NCBI RefSeq assembly: GCF_946478835.1
Contig: NZ_CAMLDV010000002.1
Location: 1 to 64,000, forward strand
Length of the DNA: 64,000 bases
Reading direction: 5' to 3'
DNA from: an uncultured Bdellovibrio sp.
GTDB lineage: Bacteria; Bdellovibrionota; Bdellovibrionia; Bdellovibrionales; Bdellovibrionaceae
Part shown: positions 52,338 to 60,564 of the stretch, in pieces
Layout of the letters: the number at the start of each line of letters is the position of its first letter
Numbering within the stretch: the stretch's first letter is position 1
Notes under the pieces: generated by a model
Database searches by the model: none
Told to the model about the DNA's origin: nothing
The model's input: the letters and a program-made list of their open reading frames with translations, nothing else
Program-made: the position numbers and the translations under genes

Positions 52338-52539
52338 AATCGTTTTCGCTCTTTTGTTGCTGTTTCTGGGAATGGGGCTCTGGTTCCCCACAGTCAAATT
52401 CGCTCTGTTTCTTGCTTTGATCAAAGTTCTTTTAGTGGCCTTTTTTTACATGGAGCTGCTCCATGCTCACATCGCATGGAAGCTTGCAAGTACGGGATTA
52501 TTGCTCGCGACCTTCGCCGGCTTGTTTCTTTTTATTTAA
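52330..52539 (+). CDS. norF: NorF-like small membrane subunit
   Basis: 69 residues, two to three hydrophobic segments (IVFALLLLFLGMGLWF, FALFLALIKVLLVAFFYMELL, GLLLATFAGLFLFI), resembling the cytochrome oxidase subunit IV/NorF family with the K-x-x-L-V-A-x-F-Y-M-E-L block. Start lies eight bases inside norE. The GGAGG ribosome site is mirrored by CCTCC, a short hairpin before the ATG. The 3' end overlaps ctaA on the other strand by 42 bases. Confidence 0.78.
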   Translation: MNKIVFALLLLFLGMGLWFPTVKFALFLALIKVLLVAFFYMELLHAHIAWKLASTGLLLATFAGLFLFI

Positions 52540-53472
52540 ATATCTTAAATAGAAAAACAAACTCGCTCCCAAAAGCTGATGAAGTGTCGCAATGGCAGGT
52601 GGAATCATTAACACCAGCGTTAGGACGCCTAAGAAAAACTGCGCGATGATTAAAATCGAAATCGGATAAATCTTTTTCCACCACGAATAAAAGGCGGCGG
52701 CCAGTAATATCCATGCTCCCATCCGGTGAAAGAACTGAAGATTGATTTGATTGTAAAAAAAGTTTTCCCACAGACTAGGAAAAATAACAAAGCGGACTGG
52801 CAACCATGTGTCGCCTATTTTAGGAAATGTATTGTAAATATACCCGGCGCGGCTGCCTGCCACCAATGCCCCTAAAGCCATTTGTGCCAAACAGAGCCAA
52901 GAAAGAGCTTGCACGAAGCTGCGAGAGCGCACAGATAGGTTATGGCTCTGTTGTTGTTCCTCTGCAAGCCATTGAGCCAGATATCCCAGAATCACACAAG
53001 CCCATATAAAGTGAACCATCAACCGAAAATGGCTGACCCGGGGAACTTGCACCAAACCGCTTTTCACCATGTACCATCCTAAAAAGCCTTGAATGCCGCC
53101 TAAAATTAAAAGACCAAAAACTTTCCGATGATGTCGCTTTTCTAATTTTCCAGATAAGAACAATAAACCGTACGGAACAAGAATAACGAAAAGTAGAGAG
53201 CGTGCGACCAGTCGATGAATAAACTCCCACCAAAAAAGAGTTTTAAACTCATCAAGAGTCAATGAAGGGCGCGATTTGAAATCCGGATATTGTTGGTAGT
53301 TACTGAATTCATGAACCCCTTGACTTTCATTGAATGGCGGGAAAATTCCAGAGACAGGTTTCCACTCCACAATGGACAGACCCGAGCCTGTCAGTCGGGT
53401 CATAGCTCCGATCCCCATAGTTGCCAATAGCAACGAAGCTATAGAAATTATCCAAATCTGCCGGAATTGCAT
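52498..53472 (-). CDS. ctaA: Haem A synthase
   Basis: COX15/CtaA membrane oxidase converting haem O to haem A for aa3-type oxidases. 324 residues, eight hydrophobic helices. GAMTRLTGSGLSIVEWKPVSGIFPP near 22, WWEFIHRLVARSL near 90 with haem His, GYIYNTFPKIGDTWLPVRF near 205, FFHRMGAWILLAAAF near 245 and HQLLGASLFFY near 300. Why it sits between nor genes is unclear: NO reductase uses haem b, not haem A. Convergent overlap with norF. Confidence 0.92.
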   Translation of the reverse strand: MQFRQIWIISIASLLLATMGIGAMTRLTGSGLSIVEWKPVSGIFPPFNESQGVHEFSNYQQYPDFKSRPSLTLDEFKTLFWWEFIHRLVARSLLFVILVPYGLLFLSGKLEKRHHRKVFGLLILGGIQGFLGWYMVKSGLVQVPRVSHFRLMVHFIWACVILGYLAQWLAEEQQQSHNLSVRSRSFVQALSWLCLAQMALGALVAGSRAGYIYNTFPKIGDTWLPVRFVIFPSLWENFFYNQINLQFFHRMGAWILLAAAFYSWWKKIYPISILIIAQFFLGVLTLVLMIPPAIATLHQLLGASLFFYLRYLNKKKQAGEGREQ

Positions 53473-53489
53473 TCTGTCTTACCTTTCAT

Positions 53490-55427
53490 TTAATGAAGCA
53501 GTGGCAACAACAGCGTCGTCAACGCTTGAGGGAGTTTATGGGGGGTGGGCAAGATTTGAATGTGTCCGAGCCCAAACATTTGCGGCAGATAAAACTTGGC
53601 CTTTTCTTCGATCGCCAAACATTTAATAAGAACATTTTGTTGGTGAGCTTCTCGCACGGCTTGCCTGATGTCTTCCATTCCGTAGCGGCCTTCATACTGA
53701 TCGTAATCGGACGCCTTACCATCGCTCAACAAAACGATAAGCTTATGTCGTGCCGGAGAAACTTTCAGAATTTCTAAACTGTGCCGTAAAGCGGGACCGA
53801 TCCGCGTGTAACCGACGGGCTCTAGCGTATTTAACTTTCTCTTAAACTCAGGCCAAGACTCTTCGAAATTTTTGAGTTCTTCAAAAACACACTGATGTCT
53901 GGTATTGCTATGAAAGGCTGCGACACTTAAACACTCTGGCTCTTTTGTAAAGGCGTCGCCAATCAAACATACGCTGTTTTTTATAACATCCAAAATTCTT
54001 TCATTGGCGACCCATGAGTCCGTTGAAAGACTGCTATCAATTAAAAAAAGGCACTGCCAGTCTTTGTGATGTTTTTTACTGCGAATGTAAAACCGATCTT
54101 CTCCGGAGTTTCCACTTTTTAGATCCGCATGTCGAGTGACTAAGGCATCAATATCAAGCTCTTCCCCGTCGCGCTGCCTTTTTTTCCAAAGGGGCTTGGA
54201 GCGAACCTGTTGAAAGAGTTTTTCAATTTCTTTCTTTTCTTTGGTGTAGGATTCAGCCAGTTGAAAGGGCGTACCTGCCTCGGGAATGCGGGCCTGAACC
54301 CGACACCAATTTTCTTTATAGCGTTTTTTCTTAAAATCCCACTCGGGATAAAAATGCACACGAGGCGAAACCGGTAAATCTTCCTTGCTTAAAAGATCCG
54401 GAGCCACACTATGCATCCGTACATCCGCTTTATAAAGCGACTGCGTCCTTTCCCGGCTTCGGGTCACCTCGCGCATATTTAACTCCTCCAGAGCCTCCGC
54501 GTGATCTTGCAAATCGTCGTCGCCGTCCTGGGTGCGCATCCCCCCCTGATACTCTTCTAAAGTTTCTGCTTTTTCAAAAGAATGGGTCACAGGATTATTG
54601 GTATCTTTTTGCTCTTCAAGATGCACCTGCACAATGTCTTCACGATTTTTTCCCTGCACTTCTGTTCCATTAGCTAATGCCTCGGTAGTCGTTTCTTCGT
54701 CCGTTTTTTCCGTCTCTTCGGAAAAAGGATTCGGAGACATAAGAAGACCCCAGAGCACAAAGGCTTCTTCCGCCACTGCGGGCCCCAAAGGAAGTGAGGC
54801 AAAATGAGTTTGATAAACAGCATCAGCGAACTTCCAAAAACTGAAAGTACTTTTATGGGTGTTATACAAAATACTTTTCCAAGAGCTGTCTTTGGGGCTT
54901 TCGCACAAAAGATCATAAATCCACTGAGCGAGAATACCATTTTGTGTATTTCGATCTTGGTCTGAGAGCGATTGCAGTTCCGCCAAGGTTCCTTGTCTTA
55001 AAGTTTCAATCACTTGAATTGTGCCTGGAAACTCCAAGGTAATAACCTTATAGATTTGGTGAACCGCCAAACAGGTGTAAACTTTCTTTTCAATTTCCGA
55101 AAGTTCGCGCGGCGGCAAACAAAAACCCAACTGTTTGGCGGAACTATAAAACAGCGTTCTTTGAATATAGACCAACTCGTTCAATCTTTTTGATGAAAGT
55201 GGGCACAAAGATTTTGGATAATAAAAATGGACGCCCGAAAAGCCACCGATCTTTTCTGCCTCGTGTATTTGAATAGGTTCGCCGCAAAGAGATTTAGCAA
55301 TAACTTGAAGGCGAGTCTCCAGTTCTTTTAAATCCGCCCTTTGCTCATAGTGCGGTGGCATGGGGTCCGCCGAGATTTTTTTAAAAAGTCTGTAACCAAA
55401 AGAAAAAAACTTTTCATCTAGGCCCAT
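53490..55427 (-). CDS. norD: NorD, von Willebrand A protein for NO reductase activation
   Basis: 645 residues. The C-terminal vWA domain starts near 440 with metal site DSSLSTDSW (D-x-S-x-S), VAAFHSNTRHQ, EPVGYTRIGPALRHSLEIL and LLSDGKASDYDQYEGRYGMEDI. The middle (~235-330) is acidic and of low complexity. NorD works with the MoxR ATPase NorQ in putting metal into NorCB. Starts two bases after the norQ stop. Confidence 0.88.
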   Translation of the reverse strand: MGLDEKFFSFGYRLFKKISADPMPPHYEQRADLKELETRLQVIAKSLCGEPIQIHEAEKIGGFSGVHFYYPKSLCPLSSKRLNELVYIQRTLFYSSAKQLGFCLPPRELSEIEKKVYTCLAVHQIYKVITLEFPGTIQVIETLRQGTLAELQSLSDQDRNTQNGILAQWIYDLLCESPKDSSWKSILYNTHKSTFSFWKFADAVYQTHFASLPLGPAVAEEAFVLWGLLMSPNPFSEETEKTDEETTTEALANGTEVQGKNREDIVQVHLEEQKDTNNPVTHSFEKAETLEEYQGGMRTQDGDDDLQDHAEALEELNMREVTRSRERTQSLYKADVRMHSVAPDLLSKEDLPVSPRVHFYPEWDFKKKRYKENWCRVQARIPEAGTPFQLAESYTKEKKEIEKLFQQVRSKPLWKKRQRDGEELDIDALVTRHADLKSGNSGEDRFYIRSKKHHKDWQCLFLIDSSLSTDSWVANERILDVIKNSVCLIGDAFTKEPECLSVAAFHSNTRHQCVFEELKNFEESWPEFKRKLNTLEPVGYTRIGPALRHSLEILKVSPARHKLIVLLSDGKASDYDQYEGRYGMEDIRQAVREAHQQNVLIKCLAIEEKAKFYLPQMFGLGHIQILPTPHKLPQALTTLLLPLLH

Positions 55428-55429
55428 CT

Positions 55430-56218
55430 CTAAAAAATCATGGCGGCCACATCTTGTAAGGCCGTCATAATATCTCCGTCATCCGTGAGAGGTTGAACAA
55501 TAGCGACGTCACAGGAACGACGAGGCTCCAATCCATCACGTATTAACTTCCCGGCATCGACAAGAAGCCGGGTTGATGCTGTTTCCGCCAAACCCAGCTC
55601 TTTGAGATTGCGAATTTTTCCCGCAAAGCGAACCAGCTTTTGCGCCACTTCCAAGGAGCATTGAGATTCCGCTTTTACAATTTCAGATTCGAGTTCGGGA
55701 CGAGGATAATCAAAATGCATGGCCACAAATCTTTGTCTTGTGGAAGGTTTCAATTCCTTGAGTCCTCGTTGATATCCCGGATTAAAACTCACGACGAGCA
55801 TAAACTCCGGCGAGGCTTTGATTTCTTCATTGAGTTTATCCAACGTGATGGCACGACGGTGATCGGTCAAAGGATGGAGGACCACAATCACGTCTTCGCG
55901 AGCTTCAGCGATTTCATCCAAGTAAAGAATTGCACCTTCGCGTAAGGCACGCGTGACCGGACCGTCTTGCCAAACGGTGTCTCCACCTTTGACAACAAAT
56001 CGTCCCAATAAGTCGGTCGCCGAGGTGTCTTCATTGCAGGCGACAGTAATCAGAGGACGCCCTCTGCGAGCCGCCATGGATTCAATGAAGCGGGACTTTC
56101 CGCATCCTGTAGGCCCTTTCAACATCAAGGGCAATTGATTGCGATAGGCGCTGTCGAAGATTTCTTCTTCATCTGCAACAACCTGATAAAAAGGTCCTTT
56201 AATTGTGGGTGCCAGCAT
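55430..56218 (-). CDS. norQ: NorQ, MoxR-family AAA+ ATPase
   Basis: 262 residues. Walker A MLKGPTGCGKSRFIESMA near 33, VACNEDTSATDLLGRFVVKGGDTVWQDGPVTRA, Walker B GAILYLDEIAEAREDVI near 93, sensor FMLVVSFNPGYQ near 138, and LKELKPSTRQRFVAMHFDYP. Works with NorD to mature NO reductase. The start lies 20 bases inside norB, so translation is coupled. Confidence 0.95.
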   Translation of the reverse strand: MLAPTIKGPFYQVVADEEEIFDSAYRNQLPLMLKGPTGCGKSRFIESMAARRGRPLITVACNEDTSATDLLGRFVVKGGDTVWQDGPVTRALREGAILYLDEIAEAREDVIVVLHPLTDHRRAITLDKLNEEIKASPEFMLVVSFNPGYQRGLKELKPSTRQRFVAMHFDYPRPELESEIVKAESQCSLEVAQKLVRFAGKIRNLKELGLAETASTRLLVDAGKLIRDGLEPRRSCDVAIVQPLTDDGDIMTALQDVAAMIF

Positions 56219-57542
56219 TTTCTACCTTCCCTTTGGGCAATCCGTACTTAATAAAGATCCAAATAAAGGCGAAAATTCCAAGACTGAATAAAGCGGCGGC
56301 AAGAACGAGCCCCAAGAAATGCACTTCAATTTCTTTTTGTACTAAAAGAAAATCCATGCCCATTTTTCTTTCCAAGTAGACTTGTGCGACACCTGCGATT
56401 CCGAAGGCGACCGTCATTGCGGTCATGCCGATGTTAGAAGTCCAAAAAGCGAAAGCACTCCAACCGCTGTCATAAAGTTTTCGGCCCGTAAGATTCGGCA
56501 TCGCATAAGCGATCATTGCAAAAACCAACATGGCGTAAGCACCCCAGAATGCAAGATGCCCGTGCATAGCCGTCACCAGCGTTCCGTGAGTGTAAATATT
56601 GACTTGGGGGAGTGTGTGCGCAAAGCCCAAAAAACCAGCTCCAACGAATGACATCACGGCACACCCAATGGTCCATGTTAGGGCCAAACGATTGGGATGT
56701 TGGCGTCCTCCCTTTTTTGCCATGGCAATAGCGTAAATCGCCATTCCTAAAAAGGCCACCGGTTCAAGAGCACTAAAGAGTCCGCCGATCATCAACCAGT
56801 AACGAGGAGTCCCGATAAAATAATAGTGGTGTCCTGTCCCTAAGATTCCTGAAAGAAACGTAAAGCCGACAATGACGTAAAGCCATTTTTCAATAACTTC
56901 GCGATCTACACCCGTGAGCTTGATCAAAAGGAAACTGAGGATAGCCCCCATAATCAATTCCCATACGCCTTCAACCCACAAGTGAACAACCCACCATCTC
57001 CAGTAAGAGTCCATTGTCTGATTGACTGTCGGAATCATTCCCGGAAGATAAAGCAAAGCCGCACTCAACAAACCAAAAAAGAGAACCATATTCGTCGTGC
57101 TATATCTTCGGCCTTTCCAGATTGTTCCTCCGATAAGGAAAATAAAAAGGAGAACATCGACAACAACAAGATAGTCCAGCGGTCGCGGAATTTCTAAAAA
57201 CTTTCTTCCTTCCCACCAATTAAAATGAAAGCCAATAATCGCTGTTACGCCCACGGCAACAAACGCTCCCAATTGCACGTAGGCAAGTTGCGGAAGAATC
57301 AACTCACGGTTTGATTCCTCCGGCGTGATGTAATAAGCGGCACCCATAAATCCCGCCAGCAGCCACATTACCAATAAGTTCGTGTGGGTGGCGCGTGCCG
57401 TGTGAAAAGGAATGACACTGTGTAAGCCGTCGTATCCCATATGGGCAAAGCCCATGATAAATCCATAGACAATCTGTAAAGATAAAAGAAGCATGCACAC
57501 GGCAAAGAAGTAGTAGGCTATTTTCTGTGTTTTAAATTTCAT
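56199..57542 (-). CDS. norB: Nitric oxide reductase catalytic subunit
   Basis: Reduces 2 NO to N2O. 447 residues, twelve helices. HTARATHTNLLVMWLLAGFMGAAYYITPEE contains a haem b His near 55; WRWWVVHLWVEGVWELIMGAILSFLL near 185-210 contains the FeB His and the conserved Glu; GTGHHYYFIGTPRYW near 235 contains the two other FeB His; TAMHGHLAFWGAYAML near 325 holds the haem b3 and b histidines. Length and the separate norC make this cNor, not the quinol type. Confidence 0.96.
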   Translation of the reverse strand: MKFKTQKIAYYFFAVCMLLLSLQIVYGFIMGFAHMGYDGLHSVIPFHTARATHTNLLVMWLLAGFMGAAYYITPEESNRELILPQLAYVQLGAFVAVGVTAIIGFHFNWWEGRKFLEIPRPLDYLVVVDVLLFIFLIGGTIWKGRRYSTTNMVLFFGLLSAALLYLPGMIPTVNQTMDSYWRWWVVHLWVEGVWELIMGAILSFLLIKLTGVDREVIEKWLYVIVGFTFLSGILGTGHHYYFIGTPRYWLMIGGLFSALEPVAFLGMAIYAIAMAKKGGRQHPNRLALTWTIGCAVMSFVGAGFLGFAHTLPQVNIYTHGTLVTAMHGHLAFWGAYAMLVFAMIAYAMPNLTGRKLYDSGWSAFAFWTSNIGMTAMTVAFGIAGVAQVYLERKMGMDFLLVQKEIEVHFLGLVLAAALFSLGIFAFIWIFIKYGLPKGKVENAGTHN

Positions 57543-57552
57543 AACAGAATCC

Positions 57553-58248
57553 TTATTTCAACAATGAAAGATAACTTGCGAGTTCTTGAACTTGTTCGTC
57601 GGTTAAAGGCAGTTTTGGCATTTTAGAGTCTGCCTTCACCGCGACTGGATCGCGCAACCAGGAAACAAAAAAGGCATGTTCTTTACGGCTGCCCACACCA
57701 TCCAAGGCCGGTCCCACAGAGCCTCCTTTTCCTTGCAACATATGGCATGCAACGCAAACCTGATCAAAAACTGCAGGACGTGGCGGAAGAGAAGACTGCG
57801 TTAGAGTCGTCGCTACTGGAGCCGGTGCCGGCGCGAGATCAGGCTTTGCAGGAAAACCGTTAAGATCCGTCTCTCCGATCCATTTTAAGAACGCCACCAG
57901 AGAATTGATCTCCTCCTCTGTAAAATTATACTTCTGCATCTTTCTTTGGCCTGGATACATTGCCGCCGGGTCTTTAAGCATAGATTTAATGAAGGCTTCT
58001 CCTCGGCGTTCATAAACTTTGGTGAGTTCGGGAGCATAATAAGCTCCTTCTCCCATGATCGTGTGACACCCCATACAGTTGTTGTGGTCCCACAAATCTT
58101 TTCCGTGAATGACTTCGGGAGTGATATTCTCTGAGTGCGTTTGTTTAGGCACTCGTTGAATTGTATCTATCGTTAAAATAACAAAACATCCGGAACAGAC
58201 AATGGTACCGATGAGAAAAAACTTCTTAGCGGCCGACTTTGATAACAT
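57553..58248 (-). CDS. norC: NorC with two cytochrome c haem sites
   Basis: 231 residues, longer than ordinary NorC (about 150). One N-terminal membrane helix, then the first haem site CMGCH near 58 with the NorC pattern NCMGCHTIMGEGAYYAPELTKVYERRG and GQRKMQKYNFTEEEINSLVAFLKWI. A Pro/Ala linker (DLAPAPAPVATT) leads to a second cytochrome c domain with CVACH near 173 and Met in DSKMPKLPLTD. The second domain could take electrons directly from a periplasmic donor such as pseudoazurin. First gene of norCBQD, with an FNR-like box 56 bases upstream. Confidence 0.92.
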   Translation of the reverse strand: MLSKSAAKKFFLIGTIVCSGCFVILTIDTIQRVPKQTHSENITPEVIHGKDLWDHNNCMGCHTIMGEGAYYAPELTKVYERRGEAFIKSMLKDPAAMYPGQRKMQKYNFTEEEINSLVAFLKWIGETDLNGFPAKPDLAPAPAPVATTLTQSSLPPRPAVFDQVCVACHMLQGKGGSVGPALDGVGSRKEHAFFVSWLRDPVAVKADSKMPKLPLTDEQVQELASYLSLLK

Positions 58249-58303
58249 GAAAACTCCTTTGACCTTAACAACGTCATCCTAAACAAAGAAGTTTTCTTGA
58301 AAT

Positions 58304-58317
58304 ATGATCCGGATCAA
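58304..58317. promoter_or_regulatory. FNR-like box for norC
   Basis: ATGATCCGGATCAA, one mismatch to TTGAT-N4-ATCAA, 56 bases before the norC start. Confidence 0.72.
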
Positions 58318-58378
58318 GAACCGCTTCAAATACATACAGTTCCACCCCCGGGGTTGAATTGAATCGACCGAAAGAAAC

Positions 58379-58392
58379 TTGATCCAGATCAT
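58379..58392. promoter_or_regulatory. FNR-like box for the second fnr gene
   Basis: TTGATCCAGATCAT, one mismatch to TTGAT-N4-ATCAA, 44 bases before the start. Confidence 0.72.
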
Positions 58393-58435
58393 AGAAAGCG
58401 CGGCATAGACATGAGAACTTCATTTTGAGGTTGCT

Positions 58436-59176
58436 ATGTTAGACGTAACTCAAAGACTCAAAAGCTTGGATTCATTCAACCCTCTTGGTGAAACATCATT
58501 GAAAGAATTGTCATCCCATTTTGAAATCGTTTATGTCAAAAACAGGGAAATTCTTTTCAAAGAAGATACGCCGCTACAGGATCTCTATATCGTTCTTTAT
58601 GGATCTTTTAAAATTCAAAAGAAGGGTTCTAATTCCTCTCCGGTTATACTCAATTTCTTAAATCGTGGAGAGTTTCTAGGGATCGCGATGGCAGGACTCA
58701 CTTACCCGGTTTATCCCGCCACTGCTGTCGCGAATGAAGATGCAGCACTCCTGCGGTTTTCACGAAATTATTTTTTAAACGTTCTTATGAAGATCGACAG
58801 CGTTCGTGCCACTGTCACAAGACAAATCAGTGAACGCTTCCTTGAATTCCAGCACGACCGTTGTATGGAAAACGTGCGCACTCATCAAAGGGTCGCTGAT
58901 CTTTTGCTGCGACTTCTGGATCGACAAGGTGAAAAAAGCGGATCGCAGATCCTCATACCACTGACCCGCAAAGATATTGCGCAACGAGTGGGAACCAAGG
59001 CGGAAACTGTCATTCGCATCCTTCGTATCTGGAATAAAAAGGGATGGATTAAAACCGTGGACCGGCACATCGCCATTATCAACTATCAACAGCTTAAGGA
59101 GGTTCGTGATGAAAGAACTCCTGAATACACTCAGGTTGCAACATCAGACGATTTTGAAGATGTTGAACCAGCCTGA
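58436..59176 (+). CDS. Crp/Fnr-family regulator beside the nor operon
   Basis: 246 residues. Sensor roll VKNREILFKEDTPLQDLYIVLYGSFKIQKKG to RGEFLGIAMAG, dimer helix, and HTH LTRKDIAQRVGTKAETVIRILRIWNKKGWIK near 180-210. The recognition helix has E-T-V-I-R rather than E-x-x-S-R, so its target may differ from the TTGAT boxes. No N-terminal Cys cluster. Divergent from norC and overlapping the hemerythrin-like gene, so NO or redox sensing of the NNR/DNR kind is plausible. Confidence 0.87.
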   Translation: MLDVTQRLKSLDSFNPLGETSLKELSSHFEIVYVKNREILFKEDTPLQDLYIVLYGSFKIQKKGSNSSPVILNFLNRGEFLGIAMAGLTYPVYPATAVANEDAALLRFSRNYFLNVLMKIDSVRATVTRQISERFLEFQHDRCMENVRTHQRVADLLLRLLDRQGEKSGSQILIPLTRKDIAQRVGTKAETVIRILRIWNKKGWIKTVDRHIAIINYQQLKEVRDERTPEYTQVATSDDFEDVEPA

Positions 59177-59624
59177 ACTGGTTCGTGATCTCATTCATTT
59201 TGTTGAGCAAGAACATCATCCCCTCGAAGAACTAGAATTGTTTCCTTTTTTGAGAACTCAGCGATGCCTTCACGAAGGAGGGCCGCGTTGCACTTTTTTT
59301 ATGGGTGTAAGGCTTGAATTAGATCCCCTTGGAGTTATGCAGAACCATTTAAAAACTTTTTATACAAAAACGTCCTTTCGCCCTAAGAACTATCCTGTGC
59401 CTGACTGGCTGACTCTGCAAAGTCCCTTAAGCATTCCTTTTGAGGAACATGTGATAGGGGCGGATCTGGCGCAAAGTATTCTTTTTCTTTTGGAACCGGA
59501 GAACGCTCATCTCCATCAAGAATTTTTCCAACTTCTTTATGACGATTACTGCCGTCTTTTAAAAATGCACATTGATAAAGAGGACGGGTGCCTCTTTATC
59601 ATGTGCGAGAGAGTTCTGACTTAG
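59109..59624 (+). CDS. Hemerythrin-like (HHE) protein
   Basis: 171 residues from the ATG at 59109, with AAGGAGG seven bases upstream. Helical, with His/Glu at positions expected for a di-iron bundle: LRLQHQTILK, VEQEHHPLEELELFPFLR near 32-49, GVMQNHLKTF, FEEHVIGADLAQS near 115, and LKMHIDKEDGCLFIM near the end (H-x-x-x-x-D). The spacing is longer than in simple hemerythrins, with a Cys-containing insert (CLHEGGPRC). Hemerythrins bind O2 or NO. The first 68 bases overlap the fnr gene, so the two are translationally coupled. Confidence 0.75.
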   Translation: MKELLNTLRLQHQTILKMLNQPELVRDLIHFVEQEHHPLEELELFPFLRTQRCLHEGGPRCTFFMGVRLELDPLGVMQNHLKTFYTKTSFRPKNYPVPDWLTLQSPLSIPFEEHVIGADLAQSILFLLEPENAHLHQEFFQLLYDDYCRLLKMHIDKEDGCLFIMCERVLT

Positions 59625-59881
59625 TCTCCACAGAACCCGCAACATCCTTCTTTTTTCTTCTTAGTGATTTTTAATCTCCACGTCTGAGGGCCTTGCTCCA
59701 GATATTCATGTTCAAACTGGCCGCCTTTTAAATCGTTAAACTGTCTTAAAAGCGGGATTGGATCATGAGTATTTACGATCACTAGACTTTCTCCACCTTC
59801 CAAATTGTCGAAACTTTGAAAAATAAAGGCGTGTCTTTCGGGGCCTGGAATCTTTTGGGCTTCAATGACGAAATCGGTCAT
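59621..59881 (-). CDS. DUF2249 protein with Cys-rich tail
   Basis: 86 residues. IPGPERHAFIFQSFDNLEGGESLVIVNTHDPIPLLRQFND and EYLEQGPQTWRLKITK are the DUF2249 pattern (ER, HDP-x-PL). This family is frequently found with hemerythrins and denitrification genes; the activity is unknown. The tail KKKKEGCCGFCGD has three cysteines, possibly a metal site. Ribosome site is within a hairpin and a perfect FNR box lies 54 bases upstream. Converges with the hemerythrin-like gene, overlapping by four bases. Confidence 0.85.
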   Translation of the reverse strand: MTDFVIEAQKIPGPERHAFIFQSFDNLEGGESLVIVNTHDPIPLLRQFNDLKGGQFEHEYLEQGPQTWRLKITKKKKEGCCGFCGD

Positions 59882-59924
59882 AAGAGAATCTCCTTTTTCT
59901 TAATTCAAATTAAGAGATTCTCTT
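59882..59924 (-). promoter_or_regulatory. Hairpin covering the DUF2249 ribosome site
   Basis: On the minus strand AAGAGAATCTC (59914-59924) is the exact complement of GAGATTCTCTT (59882-59892). The latter abuts the start codon and contains part of the GGAG. An inner hairpin CTTAATT/AATTAAG (59899-59914) competes for the shared bases. Confidence 0.6.
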
Positions 59925-59934
59925 TAGGAAAACA

Positions 59935-59948
59935 TTGATCGATATCAA
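59935..59948 (-). promoter_or_regulatory. FNR box upstream of the DUF2249 gene
   Basis: TTGATCGATATCAA, a perfect TTGAT-N4-ATCAA dyad, 54 bases before the DUF2249 start and overlapping the end of the Sco gene. Confidence 0.85.
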
Positions 59949-60562
59949 TTCTTTAAAAATTTTATTAATTCTTTAGGTTCTTTATCCGCGCCGATCTGCT
60001 GGCCACGAATCACACCATCTTTGTCGAGAACTGTGATGATAAAAGAGTGGTCGTAATCGTTGCCTTCCATCTTTTTATATTTAATTCCCAGTAAATTGGC
60101 GATTTCACGCGGTGTTTTATCGGAGGAAGAAGTATAAAGATTCCAACGGGAACTGAGCTTTCTTTTCTCTGCGTATTTCTTCATCACAGAAGGAGTGTCC
60201 ACCTTGGGATCAAAACTTACGATCACAAAGCGTGCCTTTAAACCCTGAGCTTCTACTTCTTTTTCCAGTTGTTGCATCTGAGAGATAATCAAAGGACAGG
60301 CATAGGCACAGCTTGTATAAGCCATGGAAATAACCACCGGCTGTCCTTTTAAAGAAACAATAGAAACTTTTTTTCCATTCGAATCCAAAAGTTCTGAACC
60401 TAAGTTGTAAATAGACTCCTCACTGAGCTTTGTTGGTTCCACAGCTTCAGAGGTTTCGTTCTTGTCGTGATGCTGATGTTCATGCTCGTGGGCTTGAACC
60501 GCTGAGGCAGACAGAGCAGAAACCAGACTCGCTATTAACACAAAATCTCTTAGGTAAAACAT
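59945..60562 (-). CDS. SCO1/SenC copper chaperone
   Basis: 205 residues from the ATG at 60562 (GGAG upstream; a GTG at 60568 is in frame). Signal peptide, then a His-rich start HEHEHQHHDK, and a thioredoxin-like domain with SMAYTSCAYACPLIISQM (C-x3-C) near 90 and the third copper ligand His in DYDHSFIITVLDKDG near 170. Delivers copper to cupro-enzymes; beside nirK the target is probably nitrite reductase. Third gene of the nirK-nirV-sco string. Confidence 0.92.
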   Translation of the reverse strand: MFYLRDFVLIASLVSALSASAVQAHEHEHQHHDKNETSEAVEPTKLSEESIYNLGSELLDSNGKKVSIVSLKGQPVVISMAYTSCAYACPLIISQMQQLEKEVEAQGLKARFVIVSFDPKVDTPSVMKKYAEKRKLSSRWNLYTSSSDKTPREIANLLGIKYKKMEGNDYDHSFIITVLDKDGVIRGQQIGADKEPKELIKFLKN

Positions 60563-60564
60563 AA

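Noticed and set aside
58321..58360. CCACCCCCGGGG stretch between norC and the fnr gene as a terminator
   Set aside because: The GC palindrome is short and no T-tract follows in either direction.
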